Positions 1-8,193 of a stretch of 64,000 nt of DNA are shown here, piece after piece. The first letter of the stretch is position 1, and each line of letters begins with the position of its first letter. The notes beneath the pieces were generated by a model. The model saw nothing but the letters and a program-made list of their open reading frames with translations. It had not been told where the DNA came from and made no database searches. The position numbers were made by a program, and so were the translations under genes. The DNA comes from Mesorhizobium loti (GTDB lineage: Bacteria > Pseudomonadota > Alphaproteobacteria > Rhizobiales > Rhizobiaceae). The stretch is from the NCBI GenBank assembly GCA_014189435.1, contig CP050294.1:310001-374000 (forward strand), read 5' to 3'.

Positions 1-272
1 AATAGCCCAGTGTAGCTGCCTTTGAACGTCGGCGAGCCGACCACCAGGACGGCGGCGCTCGACAATTGCTCGACGATGTTTCGGGCCGATGGGTCAAGGT
101 CGCTAAGCCGTCTGACCTGTGCGAAGGAGGGGCCGAAATCCTCGATATCGAAGGTTGCCGAATATGCGCCAATCTTCTTCGCTACCTGCCCGACTATGTG
201 GTCGACGAACGCCCTGGTCTTCGAAGGACGAGTAAGATTGCCCGACACCCCTATCGCGAACTTTTTCGACAT
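1..272 (-). CDS. NADPH-dependent FMN reductase, N-terminal part (runs off left edge)
   Basis: The reading frame opens at an ATG (272-270) after a GAGGAG ribosome-binding site and stays open to the window edge, giving about 90 residues. It begins MSKKFAIGVSGNLTRPSKT, the flavodoxin-like phosphate-binding start of the SsuE/MsuE/ArsH NADPH:FMN reductase family. Near residue 80 it has GSPTFKGSYTGLF, the family's conserved flavin-pocket motif. Such enzymes supply reduced FMN in the cytosol to two-component monooxygenases, often for sulfonate desulfonation. A decayed permease of the sulfonate/nitrate/taurine type lies at 29.5 kb, but nothing ties the two together. The C-terminal half is outside the window, so the substrate pathway cannot be settled. 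Confidence 0.8.
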   Translation of the reverse strand, partial: MSKKFAIGVSGNLTRPSKTRAFVDHIVGQVAKKIGAYSATFDIEDFGPSFAQVRRLSDLDPSARNIVEQLSSAAVLVVGSPTFKGSYTGL

Positions 273-308
273 TACCTGGCTCCTCAAAGCGATCACCGCC
301 ACTTAACC

Positions 309-323
309 CTATCGATTCGATAG
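309..323. promoter_or_regulatory. Perfect 15-bp palindrome upstream of the FMN reductase
   Basis: CTATCGA-T-TCGATAG is a perfect 7+1+7 inverted repeat ending 37 bases before the leftward FMN reductase start codon. That is a position where a repressor would cover the promoter. The binding protein is unknown. It could also be a chance palindrome. Confidence 0.4.
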
Positions 324-854
324 AAATAAAAGAGAGAGCGTATTTCAAAAAACAGTCCCCAATCGGATGGAGTTTGCGGAACATCGACTGCAATTGGTTC
401 ATTCGATGCAAACTGAGACGGGTCAGGCCAATTGCGATCGCGCATCTGACGGCCAGCTTCCATCAAGCGGTGACGGACCTTTCCGTCGTGTCGAAAGGCA
501 GCGTTGGTCCATGCATAGGCTACAGGCGTGCCTGCTTTGCATCGTGCGAGCCTTCCTTTTTTCGTCGGCATGCGGTGTCGCGCGGGAACTAATGCATCAG
601 TACCAGACAGAACTCGCACCTGAGCCGAAACTGAGTCCGCTCACTATCTTGTATGTTGTCGCTGGCCCGACAGGTGAGGCCGTGTCAGTCCCCCGCACCG
701 CCTAAACACGGGCTAGCCGTCTCGAGGCGGTGCAAATTGAAACAGTTTGCGCGTGACCGTGCCGCATTCTGAGAACATTCACTATACAATATAATCGCAT
801 TGCGGCATTGATTGTCTCCGCAGGCGCAGGTGCCTCTCTGGAGTTCGTCCATTC
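324..854. other. No gene recognised
   Basis: Short reading frames exist on both strands, but none has a ribosome-binding site together with recognisable protein features. The stretch separates the leftward FMN reductase promoter from the rightward XRE gene, and the last 100 bases probably hold the latter's promoter. Confidence 0.4.
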
Positions 855-1226
855 ATGTCGCCCGTCCGCAAGCCCCAGCCGGTCGATCATTCCATCCTCA
901 ATGAAATGCTGGCGCTGCAACTCCAGCAGCTTGAGATCGATAATGGTGGGATGGAGGCCTTCCTCCCCAAGACGGGGTTGGCGCGAGGGACCTACTACAC
1001 GATGCTGCGCGGTATCGGAAATCCGACCCTCAAGACAATCGAGCGCATCGCTTCCAAGCTCAATATGACCGTATTCGAGTTGCTGGGCTTCGAGATCGAC
1101 GATGCGCGCAGGGCGCTGAAGAAGCGCGGCGTCGACTATGATGAGCTGACCTCAGCCATCCGGAAAAAAGATGAAGCTACCCGGCGTGTAGCGCGGCAGA
1201 CCCGGTCGCAGAAGCTGTCGGGCTGA
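855..1226 (+). CDS. Small XRE-type helix-turn-helix protein
   Basis: A 123-residue basic protein. Residues about 18-78 (LQLQQLEIDNGGMEAF, then a T-G-L-A-R-G-T-Y-Y-T-M-L-R-G stretch, then NPTLKTIERIASKLNMTVFE) read as an XRE/Cro-type helix-turn-helix. The final 40 residues are charged and probably form a helical tail (DDARRALKKRGVDYDELTSA). It is likely a cytosolic DNA-binding regulator. It has no obvious toxin partner, because downstream there are only transposase relics, so it may be an orphan antitoxin-like regulator. Its targets are unknown. Confidence 0.6.
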   Translation: MSPVRKPQPVDHSILNEMLALQLQQLEIDNGGMEAFLPKTGLARGTYYTMLRGIGNPTLKTIERIASKLNMTVFELLGFEIDDARRALKKRGVDYDELTSAIRKKDEATRRVARQTRSQKLSG

Positions 1227-1460
1227 GAGAAACAGAAGGGCGCGCAACCGCAGGACACCGTCATCCACGCCGGCGAGCGCCTGGAAGGCCACCCAGAAGA
1301 GCGTGGCACGGTCGGCGGGCTGTGGTCCGAGGTCGACCGGGAAATCGCAATCCCCCGCCGCATGAATGCGACCACGGCGGCGTCGGGCGTCAGCGCCCGC
1401 GTCCGGGGGGAATCGCGGCGATAGTCGTCCTCGCGGCGGAGATAGCCGAGTGATCCTCCT

Positions 1461-1560
1461 ATGGCGGCAAGGCGGCAGGTGATGCCGCAAGTTGAGCATC
1501 GCTCGCACAAAGGAATGAACGATCGCGCCGAGAAATCGCATGTGCCGCTGCGAAAACGGT
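1461..1560 (+). pseudogene. IS6-family transposase fragment
   Basis: The plus strand encodes A-A-R-R-Q-V-M-P-Q-V-E-H-R-S-H-K-G-M-N followed by DRAEKSHVPLRKR. This is the conserved C-terminal catalytic region of IS6-family transposases (compare VEHRSHKGLNNRAENSHVP in the larger copy at 26.6 kb). It stops at an in-frame TAA. Only about 100 bases survive, and the bases between 1227 and 1460 show nothing else recognisable. Confidence 0.6.
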
Positions 1561-1569
1561 AACGGGCCA

Positions 1570-1800
1570 CGCAGGGCAGCGAATTCACCTCGAACGCCAT
1601 CCAGGCATGGGCCGGGTCCGTGTCGAATGGCACTACATCGTGCCTGGCAAGCCGATGCAGAATGCCTCCATCGAGGGCTTCGACGGCCGCCGCGACGAAC
1701 TGTTGAACGAGACGCTGTTCAACTCACTTTCACTGGTCCCTGGCCCCGATGGCGCGGCGACTACAACAGCGCGCGGCTCAAGTCTTCGGAATGTCGAAGC
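1570..1800 (+). pseudogene. IS3-family OrfB C-terminal relic
   Basis: Across two frames this stretch reads EFTSNAIQAWA, then RVEWHYIVPGKPMQNASIEGF, then LNETLFNSL and YNSARLKS. That is the end of the integrase domain of IS3-family (IS407/IS511-type) transposases, where the usual text is H-Y-I-x-P-G-K-P-M-Q-N-A-F-I-E-S-F. At least two frame breaks are needed, so it is inactive. It directly abuts the IS6 fragment, showing sequential insertion and deletion. Confidence 0.6.
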
Positions 1801-1830
1801 CCCCAGCCTCCTTATCCAGATATTGAAAGG

Positions 1831-3492
1831 TCAGGCTCGATGACGGGGAAGGTGAAGGATTGACTGGTCTGGTTTGCGGGCCGAGCTTGTCGGCCGCTCA
1901 ATCGAAAGCGTCATTTGAGGCACTTGCTCCCCCGCGTGCAACTGGAAGACACGCTCGTCCAGTTCCTTGTCTACTTCCGTCAGACGGTGATTGAGGCGAA
2001 GATAGTCCGTCCAGGTCGGCGTGCGGAATGTTTCTGTCCATTGCATGGGCTTCTGAAGGTTGCGCTGGAGCGTCCAATTCCGAGCGCCGACGCGGCTGTG
2101 GACATGACGCCGCTGCCGCATGAGGTCGAGGAAGGCCTCGAGATTTCTCTCGGCTATCAGATATTCGACCTTGACCACGATCGGCCCGCTTCTTGGCTTC
2201 AAATTGAGAGCGACAGCTGGGGCGTCGAATTCCTCCAAAGGATCGGGCTCGGACTCGCGGCGCTCGCGAAGAGGAAACAGGACGCCGGCTGCGGCGACGA
2301 GCAACAGGGCTCCAGCGGAACCCTCCAGCGCCCAGGTCAGGGAATAGTTCTGGGAAACCGTGCCCCATACCCAACTGCCGGCGGCGATGCCGCCATCTAT
2401 CAAGGCATAGTAGATCGAAATGGTGCGCCCCACGACCCAGCGCGGGCTGGCCAGCTGCACGCTCACGCCAACCCCGGACCAGGCGGTGACCCAACCCGCG
2501 CCGCCCAAGGCGAGCGCGATCGCCGCCACCGCAATGGAAGAGGTCAGCGCCAAGGAGAGTGAGCATGCCGCACAGGCGACGCAGGCGAGCCTCATCAGCC
2601 GTTCTTGAGACAAGCTCCGTCTGAATGTGCTGTTGGAGAGGCCAGCGAAGACGGCGCCTGTGCCGAAGCCGGCCATGAGCGTGCCATAGGCGAGCGGTCC
2701 TCCCCCCAAATGATCGCGGACAACCAGCGGCAGCAGTGCGAGTATGGCGATGCTCGCCAGGCCAAAGAGGGTTCCGCGGGCGATCGCCGCCTTGATCTCC
2801 GATGACATCGCCGTGAAGCGCAGCCCGTCATAGATCGCCGTTTTCATCGACTCACGCGGGAGAGGTGACGATCGAACCTTCCACTTGCAGCGCCATATGG
2901 TGCCTAGCGGGACCAGATAGGTGAGGGTGGTTACGGTAAAAGCTGCCAAAAGCCCAAACGAGGCAACCACGATGCCGCCGAGAGCCGGGCCCACGGTCCG
3001 CACAGTGTTGAAGCCGACGGAGAGCAAGGTGACGGCAGCGGGAACATCGCGTCGGTGCACCATATCGCCAACCGAGGCCTGCCAGGCAGGATCGTTGAGA
3101 GCGCCGCCGCTTGCGATCAAGAAGCTGAAGCCGAGGATCATCCACGGACTGACAAAGCCCAGCGCCACGGACGCAGTGAGCATCGCAGAGGCTATCACCA
3201 TAAGGCAGCGGCCGGCGAACATGACCCGGCGACGACTGTAATTGTCGGCGAGAACCCCAGCGAAGACGGACAAGATGAAAGCGGGCAGGTTCGATGAAGC
3301 CTGCACCAGCGCAACCATCAGATCGGAAGTCGAGATCGTCGCCATCAGCCAGCTGATGGCAACAGTCTGCATCAGCCAGCCGAGAGAAGAGACCTGGGTC
3401 GCGAGCCAGATCGACCGAAAGGTCGGATTCCCGAGCGGCGCAAATGTCGTTGGTGCAGCCAAATCTTCATTTGATCCAGCCACCCTACTCAT
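1831..3492 (-). CDS. MFS exporter of the MFS_3 / EntS-like type
   Basis: A 553-residue protein. The first ~410 residues form the 10-12 membrane segments of a major facilitator (VSSLGWLMQTVAISWLM; DNYSRRRVMFAGR is the intracellular loop motif A). The length, the conserved opening and the hydrophilic C-terminal ~130 residues match the 'transmembrane secretion effector' MFS_3 family, whose tail resembles an antibiotic-biosynthesis-monooxygenase ferredoxin-like domain. Members export siderophores and other small molecules across the inner membrane. It is leftward and monocistronic. The nucleoside cluster at 41-52 kb has no transporter of its own, but this gene is 38 kb away, so a link would be speculation. 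Confidence 0.8.
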   Translation of the reverse strand: MSRVAGSNEDLAAPTTFAPLGNPTFRSIWLATQVSSLGWLMQTVAISWLMATISTSDLMVALVQASSNLPAFILSVFAGVLADNYSRRRVMFAGRCLMVIASAMLTASVALGFVSPWMILGFSFLIASGGALNDPAWQASVGDMVHRRDVPAAVTLLSVGFNTVRTVGPALGGIVVASFGLLAAFTVTTLTYLVPLGTIWRCKWKVRSSPLPRESMKTAIYDGLRFTAMSSEIKAAIARGTLFGLASIAILALLPLVVRDHLGGGPLAYGTLMAGFGTGAVFAGLSNSTFRRSLSQERLMRLACVACAACSLSLALTSSIAVAAIALALGGAGWVTAWSGVGVSVQLASPRWVVGRTISIYYALIDGGIAAGSWVWGTVSQNYSLTWALEGSAGALLLVAAAGVLFPLRERRESEPDPLEEFDAPAVALNLKPRSGPIVVKVEYLIAERNLEAFLDLMRQRRHVHSRVGARNWTLQRNLQKPMQWTETFRTPTWTDYLRLNHRLTEVDKELDERVFQLHAGEQVPQMTLSIERPTSSARKPDQSILHLPRHRA

Positions 3493-3882
3493 TTTGCGAG
3501 CCTTTGCTTTCCGAATATTGGCAGGTGTCTCGCATGCAATCTCGACTGGATCGTGGCGGCTGGTAACTGAGAGATCATGCCAATCGCGAATTTCTTACGC
3601 GTCGACGCTCCCTGGAGCGGGACATCGAGCTCTTGCCGCCGACCAATGCCTGCACGGCGCCAGCAGGAGAGCCGGACGATCGCAGCGCCACTGAGGAACG
3701 GAGCGGGATCCAGCGGACCAGATTGTCCCGGAGTTCTCGGGCGCAATGTTTCTTCGACGACCTCATTTGTTTCTAGGCCTTTGACCAAAAAGGAAGTAGG
3801 ACCCTTTACATCGGCGATAAGAGCCAAAGGGCATCGTCGGTTGAGCGATCGTCGCGCTTCGCGTTACAACAGGGAGAGAGCG
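3493..3882. other. No gene recognised
   Basis: This lies between the divergent MFS and small-protein genes. Longer open frames here lack ribosome-binding sites and protein-like composition. Promoters for both neighbours are expected. Confidence 0.4.
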
Positions 3883-4082
3883 ATGACCCATTCGGAAAAA
3901 TCCCCAAGCGGCATAGCCTACCCTGACGACCTCGCGTTGCTGAAGCGAGCTATGATCGGATCTGCGAAGAACGAGGACTCCGCGCAGGCTCTGCTGAAGC
4001 GGAGCAGCTGGCCACGCGAGCTATGGACCTATTTGGTATGGGCATTTTCGACGAAGATGCTCTTTACAAGAGCCTGGCATAG
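3883..4082 (+). pseudogene. Small alphaproteobacterial protein, frameshifted
   Basis: After AGGGAGAGAG the frame starts MTHSEKSPSGIAYPDDLALLKRA. The family-like continuation, YDRICEERGLRAGSAEAEQL and then MDLFGMGIFDEDALYKSLA followed by a stop, lies in another frame, so a single-base change near 3950 breaks it. The pattern 'YPDDLALL..aYDRICeERGL...LFgmGi.DEdaLy' is that of small proteins common in rhizobia, whose function is unknown. Either the gene is dead or one base is wrong in the assembly. Confidence 0.6.
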
Positions 4083-4143
4083 CCAGCTAATCATTTTTTG
4101 GGCCCAAAGAGGGGATAGTCGCGAACACGGGAGGAAATGATCG

Positions 4144-4344
4144 ATGGACTACGAACTTGGTATTGGCAATCAAGATGACGATCAGCCTTATGAGCTTACC
4201 TGTTTCGCTAAAAAGCATGGCCTGACGCTCCCGATTGCGGATGCCGTACTGTTCGCAAAAGGGCACTCTCGAACGGCGTGTGACACCGCTGCTTTGGCTT
4301 TCCTCTGCGCTGTCGCCATTGCCAGAAAGCAATCGGCGCGCTAG
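4144..4344 (+). CDS. Small DUF3606-like protein
   Basis: A 66-residue protein starting MDYELGIGNQDDDQPYELTCFAKKHGL. The segment 'D-x-x-x-Y-E-L-x-x-F-A-K-K-H-G' is characteristic of DUF3606 proteins, which are short, have no known function and are frequent in Rhizobiales. Family members usually continue into a helix with 'A...I...G..r..v'; here residues 33-50 fit only loosely. A GGGAGGAAATG site precedes it. It sits 60 bases after the previous small gene in the same direction. Confidence 0.45.
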   Translation: MDYELGIGNQDDDQPYELTCFAKKHGLTLPIADAVLFAKGHSRTACDTAALAFLCAVAIARKQSAR

Positions 4345-4943
4345 TTTTCGTCGAGAAAATCCAAGTAGCGAAGCGCGGCGCAAGTCCGGTTTCCCTGGCA
4401 GGTGTCTGATACGCCCGGTCAGGCTGCCTTCACCCATTGTGCGGCCGGCGCCTCATGCCTTTCCGTACTGGCCGGGGCTGTCCCATACGTGCTTCCAAGC
4501 CAATCCGGCATCTCCCGTTCAAATTGATTGGGCACTGCCGACATAACGGTCGGTTTTGGCACTCCGACATAAGCGCAAAAGCCGGCTGAACTCGCGTTTG
4601 GACGCCAAGCAGATCGTATCAACGATCGGGGAGCTCATCTCGCCAGCCGGCGCGAAGCATTAGGTTCCGCCAAAGAAGCAAAGATGGAACCTAACCAGAG
4701 TTTTGCGGCCGAGAGCCGCGTTAAGCAGACCCGCGCCGGTTCATCTTGCCTTCAACCACGTCATCCAAGGTGCATAGTTATGGGAGCCCGGATTCTCGCT
4801 TGTCGTTTCGCTCATTATGCTTCATCAAAGGGCACTTTGCTGAGCGATGCCTTTTCGCGAAACGCGGCCATGTTCTTTCGTTGGAAACTCACTCACCAGC
4901 GGCGTTGGATGCGCTGAGTATGTCTTGGGGAGAGTGAGGACGC
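4345..4943. other. No gene recognised; contains a 9-bp inverted repeat
   Basis: No convincing coding sequence was found. TTAGGTTCC (4660-4668) and GGAACCTAA (4686-4694) form a perfect stem with a 17-base loop. No U-run follows, so this is more likely an operator or the relic of an element end than a terminator. Confidence 0.35.
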
Positions 4944-5216
4944 TTGCAGATCTTCGACAGGATTGACTCGCTGATTGACGCAGAAGATTTCGGGGCCGCG
5001 ATCGAAGAGACGCGCGCCCTGCTGCTTCAGCTTGAACAAGGGTCTGACGCGCTCACACATGCGATCGACGACTTTCTGCTCGATCTGATGACGCTGGCTT
5101 TCATTGTTGAATGTTACGGACGCGGCTTTGAACTTTTGGCGCGAACGCTTGCCCGTAGAAGACTGGCAAAGGTCAGGCTTCTGTCGGGAGGGGTCCACTC
5201 CGCCAGGCAGAAATGA
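4944..5216 (+). CDS. Small hypothetical protein
   Basis: The frame starts at TTG after AGAGTGAGGA and encodes 90 residues. The first 75 are strongly helical and acidic then leucine-rich (IDSLIDAEDFGAAIEETRAL, then DDFLLDLMTLAFIVECYGRG). No family was recognised. The last 15 residues change character, so the true end may have been lost. A hairpin with terminator features follows 80 bases on. Confidence 0.35.
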   Translation: MQIFDRIDSLIDAEDFGAAIEETRALLLQLEQGSDALTHAIDDFLLDLMTLAFIVECYGRGFELLARTLARRRLAKVRLLSGGVHSARQK

Positions 5217-5295
5217 CCCCAAAAGTCTGACGGCTGAAGCGGCGGTCGCCCCGCGCTGCGCACAGTGACGAAGGTAATGGTACCGCCAAAAAAAT

Positions 5296-5320
5296 AGGGC
5301 CATCGGAAAACCGAGGCCCT
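5296..5320 (-). terminator. Intrinsic terminator hairpin (best on the minus strand)
   Basis: AGGGCC and GGCCCT pair as the outer stem and CGG with CCG as the inner stem, with an AAAA loop. On the minus strand the stem is followed by ATTTTTTT, an excellent U-run. On the plus strand only CCTTTAGG follows. No convincing leftward gene to the right was identified, so its client is unclear. Confidence 0.55.
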
Positions 5321-5988
5321 TTAGGTGTGAAGGTCAAAACCTTCAGAGGAACAGCTGATACGATGGAATGGGAGGAGACCATCGCGTGCATCAGCTGCAG
5401 GCTTAATGGCTAAAAGTTGTGCAATGCGCAAACACATTTTGTGCAGTGCAGCTATGCAAGAACGGCGAGGCTCCCTCCTTCCCCAAAATTTGCGCCTGGA
5501 ATGTTCGTGCTGTCCCCTGTGTGCGTGCCCGGTGCAATGCGGCGGTCACGCCCTTACCGCCATTCGCGGATGATGCGTTTCATGATCGCTTTGAGCATCT
5601 CGCGGTCTTCGCTGCGACAGCAAACACCGACGCGCCCGATTTCGAGTGTCCAATCGAAAGCCGGGGCTTAAATTCTTGCCTTGATACCGGCGTCAGGCTC
5701 TCTCCAGACTATAAGCAAGGGTTGCTCAAGTCGCCTGTGCTGCCGTCAACGCCGAAGCTCGCCGACAAGAGCGGGCTCTTTAGGTGCTGCGTTGGTCAGG
5801 ACACTGCGCTCGTCAGCGGCAATTTCGACATGATTGTCATTGTCGCGTTTTCGGCCGGGCCGATTGCTGATGGCGGCCGAGCGAACGGCGTGACAGCAAA
5901 AATGACAGGGTAGCCGTTGGCGATCGGTTCGCGTCGGTGCAGGGCTTGCACGGTGCATCATGTGAGGCTATATCTTGCCTCATATGGG
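5321..5988. other. Leader region before the toxin-antitoxin pair; no gene recognised
   Basis: A long plus-strand frame (about 5419-5913) exists, but its composition is not protein-like and it lacks a ribosome-binding site. The promoter of the antitoxin-toxin operon should lie in the last ~100 bases. Confidence 0.3.
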
Positions 5989-6432
5989 ATGGAGAGTGGA
6001 ATGCTGGCGTTCGGCAATGTCGCAGACGTGTTGGGGCTGCCCGTTAAAGAGGTGGCGGCGCGGTCGCCTTTCGGGCTGATCTCGCGGATCGAGGATGGGC
6101 TTCCCATTGGGGCGCTAGAGCGCGTTGCGCATCTTCTGGCGCCTGGCGATGCCCAGTTCAAGTACCGGCTGATCCCAAAGGCGACCTACGAGCGACGCAA
6201 GATGGTACATCGCCTCTCCTCGGACGAGGGCACACGATTGGCCCGCGTGGCGCGCGTCTGGGGGCTTGCTGTCGATGTCTGGCAGAACGAAGAGGAAGCC
6301 CGCGATTTCTTGTTTCGGCCGCACCCGATGATTGAGGACAAGCGACCGATCGACGTCGTTATCCTGAGCGAGTTCGGCGCCGAAATGGTGGTCGATATCC
6401 TCGGAAGTCTGAAGTATGGCAGTGCTGCGTGA
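5989..6432 (+). CDS. Antitoxin of a RES/Xre system (Xre-MbcA-ParS type)
   Basis: Starting at ATG 5989 it is 147 residues; in-frame codons upstream look non-coding. The N-terminal half (NVADVLGLPVKEVAARSPFGL) is an Xre-like helical domain. The C-terminal part ends in the toxin-binding module typical of DUF2384 antitoxins (GTRLARVARVWGLAVDVW, then ARDFLFRPHPMIEDKRPIDV). In this family the C-terminal domain plugs the active site of a RES toxin, and the pair represses its own promoter. Its end overlaps the toxin start by four bases, which indicates translational coupling. Confidence 0.85.
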   Translation: MESGMLAFGNVADVLGLPVKEVAARSPFGLISRIEDGLPIGALERVAHLLAPGDAQFKYRLIPKATYERRKMVHRLSSDEGTRLARVARVWGLAVDVWQNEEEARDFLFRPHPMIEDKRPIDVVILSEFGAEMVVDILGSLKYGSAA

Positions 6433-6911
6433 CGGCGCAGACTCTCGATCGCACGCTATCGTCCTTTCGCATCGGCGATCCGGCCGGCACCTACCCGATC
6501 TTCGATGCGACCGGCTCGACAATTGCGCCAGGGCGATGGAATACGCCTGGAAGTCCTGTCATCTACACCAGCGAGCACTATTCGACGGCCCTGTTGGAGA
6601 AGCTGGCGCATGGCAGCGGCCGACTGCCGCCCAACCAGCACTACATCGAAATCACAATCCCGCGCGGACTAAGCTACGAGGTCTTTTCCCAACCGTCACT
6701 GCCCGGCTGGGACACGATGCCGGCAATGGTGAGCAAGGGATTTGCCGAAGCCTGGTGTTCGGAACGGCGCAGCGTCATCCTGCTGGTGCCGAGTGTCGTG
6801 GCGCGTCTCGATTGCAATGTGCTGATCAATCCAGCGCATCCGGAGTTTTCAAGGATCCAGACAAGTCTGCACCAGCCCGTCTACTGGGACCGGCGGCTGT
6901 TTGGGGCGTAA
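6429..6911 (+). CDS. RES-domain toxin (NAD-targeting)
   Basis: A 160-residue RES domain. It opens with FRIGDPAGTYPIFDATGS and shows the conserved Arg, the Tyr of VIYTSEHYSTALLEKLAH with its nearby Glu, and the C-terminal Ser of the RxS-type motif (CSERRSVILLVPS). Characterised RES toxins degrade NAD+ or modify targets using it, and act in the cytosol. The length matches the family and the antitoxin is adjacent and overlapping, so the pair looks intact. The IS5 element begins 42 bases after its stop. Such pairs stabilise islands and plasmids. Confidence 0.88.
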   Translation: MTAQTLDRTLSSFRIGDPAGTYPIFDATGSTIAPGRWNTPGSPVIYTSEHYSTALLEKLAHGSGRLPPNQHYIEITIPRGLSYEVFSQPSLPGWDTMPAMVSKGFAEAWCSERRSVILLVPSVVARLDCNVLINPAHPEFSRIQTSLHQPVYWDRRLFGA

Positions 6912-6952
6912 GGGGAGATTGGGTTCTCTGATCGCGGCTGGCGGGTGGAACA

Positions 6953-8064
6953 GCGTTGGTGCATGGATCCTTTGTCAACGGTTTGGCGATAGGCAGGCAG
7001 GATCGAAATCAGCTTGATTTGAGTGCCATGCCGTACAAACACAACGCAGATCGTCGTCATCACGTCGGAAAGATGAAATTCAGGGTGACGAATTGGCGTG
7101 ACTACGAAGCAGGTCTGCGCCGGCGTGGTAGCCTGACCTTATGGGTAACGCCGGAGGCACTGGCGGGATGGCGCGCTCCGCGACGCAAGACCCGCGGCGG
7201 CCAAGCCCGGTATTCCGATCTCGCCATTGAGACAGCGCTGACGCTGGGTTGCGTCTTGGCAATGCGGCTGCGCCAGACCGAGGGATTGCTCCACTCGCTG
7301 CTGGATCTCATGGGGCTGAAAGTCCCAGTTCCAGATCATACGACGCTGAGCCGTCGGGCACAGAAGTGGGAGCCATCAGCCCGACGAAACCCGCCGCTGC
7401 CGGACGGCCCGCTGCATGTGCTTGTCGATAGCACGGGATTGAAAGTCTACGGCGCCGGGCAATGGCTGGAGCAGAAACATGGCGCCAGATCACGTCGCAA
7501 CTGGCGCAAGCTGCATCTGGCAGTGGATACCAAAAGTGGCGCGATCATTGCCCAAAGGCTGACAGATCAGGACACGGATGATCCTTCCCAGGTGGCACCG
7601 CTGCTCGATCAGATCGACGGCGAGATCGACCAGTTCACAGCCGACGGAGCCTATGACGGCAAGCCAACCTATCGGTCTATCCTGCAGCACAGCGCAACCG
7701 CGAACATCGTCATTCCACCGCGTTCCACGGCGGTGGAAAGCGGTGATACCGGACCGCCTGGTCAAAGGGACAAGCACATTGCCGCAATCGCAAGCGACGG
7801 TCGGCTGAAATGGCAGGCAGCCACCGGCTACGGCAAGCGGGCGCTGAGCGAAACAGCCATCGGACGATACAAGGGGCTGATCGGACGGCGCCTGCGAGCA
7901 CGCTCTCTTCCGGCTCAACAGACCGAGGTTGCCATCGGTTGCATCGTTCTCAACCGCATGCTGGCATGGGCACGCCCGGAGTCTATCCGGCGTCAAGTCA
8001 CGCAGGCATAACCAACTACGTCGACGATCGAAATGCGTTCGATTTCATATCCGCGCACCAACGC
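6953..8064 (+). mobile_element. Complete IS5-family element, copy 1 (1112 bp)
   Basis: The ends are GCGTTGGTGC...(left) and ...GCACCAACGC (right), an inverted pair extended by partly matching bases (left GCGTTGGTGCATGGAT, right complement GCGTTGGTGCGCGGAT). Copies with the same 1112-bp length lie at 35864-36975 and 61185-62296, and partial copies at 31355 and 60928. The bases flanking this copy do not match each other, so no target duplication is visible. Confidence 0.9.
7028..8011 (+). CDS. IS5-family transposase
   Basis: A 327-residue DDE transposase, counted from [12 protein letters not shown]; an upstream in-frame start would read through the inverted repeat. The DDE residues are visible: D in [12 protein letters not shown] in FTADGAYDG, and E in [16 protein letters not shown], the Y-(2)-R-(3)-E-type region of IS5 elements. 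The near-identity of the copies implies recent transposition or gene conversion. Confidence 0.92.
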   Translation: MPYKHNADRRHHVGKMKFRVTNWRDYEAGLRRRGSLTLWVTPEALAGWRAPRRKTRGGQARYSDLAIETALTLGCVLAMRLRQTEGLLHSLLDLMGLKVPVPDHTTLSRRAQKWEPSARRNPPLPDGPLHVLVDSTGLKVYGAGQWLEQKHGARSRRNWRKLHLAVDTKSGAIIAQRLTDQDTDDPSQVAPLLDQIDGEIDQFTADGAYDGKPTYRSILQHSATANIVIPPRSTAVESGDTGPPGQRDKHIAAIASDGRLKWQAATGYGKRALSETAIGRYKGLIGRRLRARSLPAQQTEVAIGCIVLNRMLAWARPESIRRQVTQA

Positions 8065-8178
8065 CCGCCGGAAGACTATCGCGGCCTCACGCCTCTGATC
8101 TACAGTCACGTCAATCCTTATGGCCGTTTCGATCTCGACTTGAATAGTCGGATCGATTTTGATCGGCTGGCGGCATAA
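8065..8178 (+). pseudogene. Tn3-family transposase, extreme C-terminus
   Basis: Immediately after the IS5 end the frame reads [20 protein letters not shown], then [17 protein letters not shown] and stop. This matches the usual TnpA ending 'LTPLi..HVNPYGrF.LDm..Ri'. The rest of tnpA is missing to the left, where the IS5 copy now lies. The following unknown gene, putative res, tnpR and small gene therefore look like the remainder of a Tn3-type transposon. Confidence 0.75.
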
Positions 8179-8193
8179 TTTTTGGAGAAGCCA

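Noticed and set aside
1831..2831. Several 100-220-residue frames inside the MFS gene
   Set aside because: Out-of-frame shadows of a gene with clear membrane-segment pattern.
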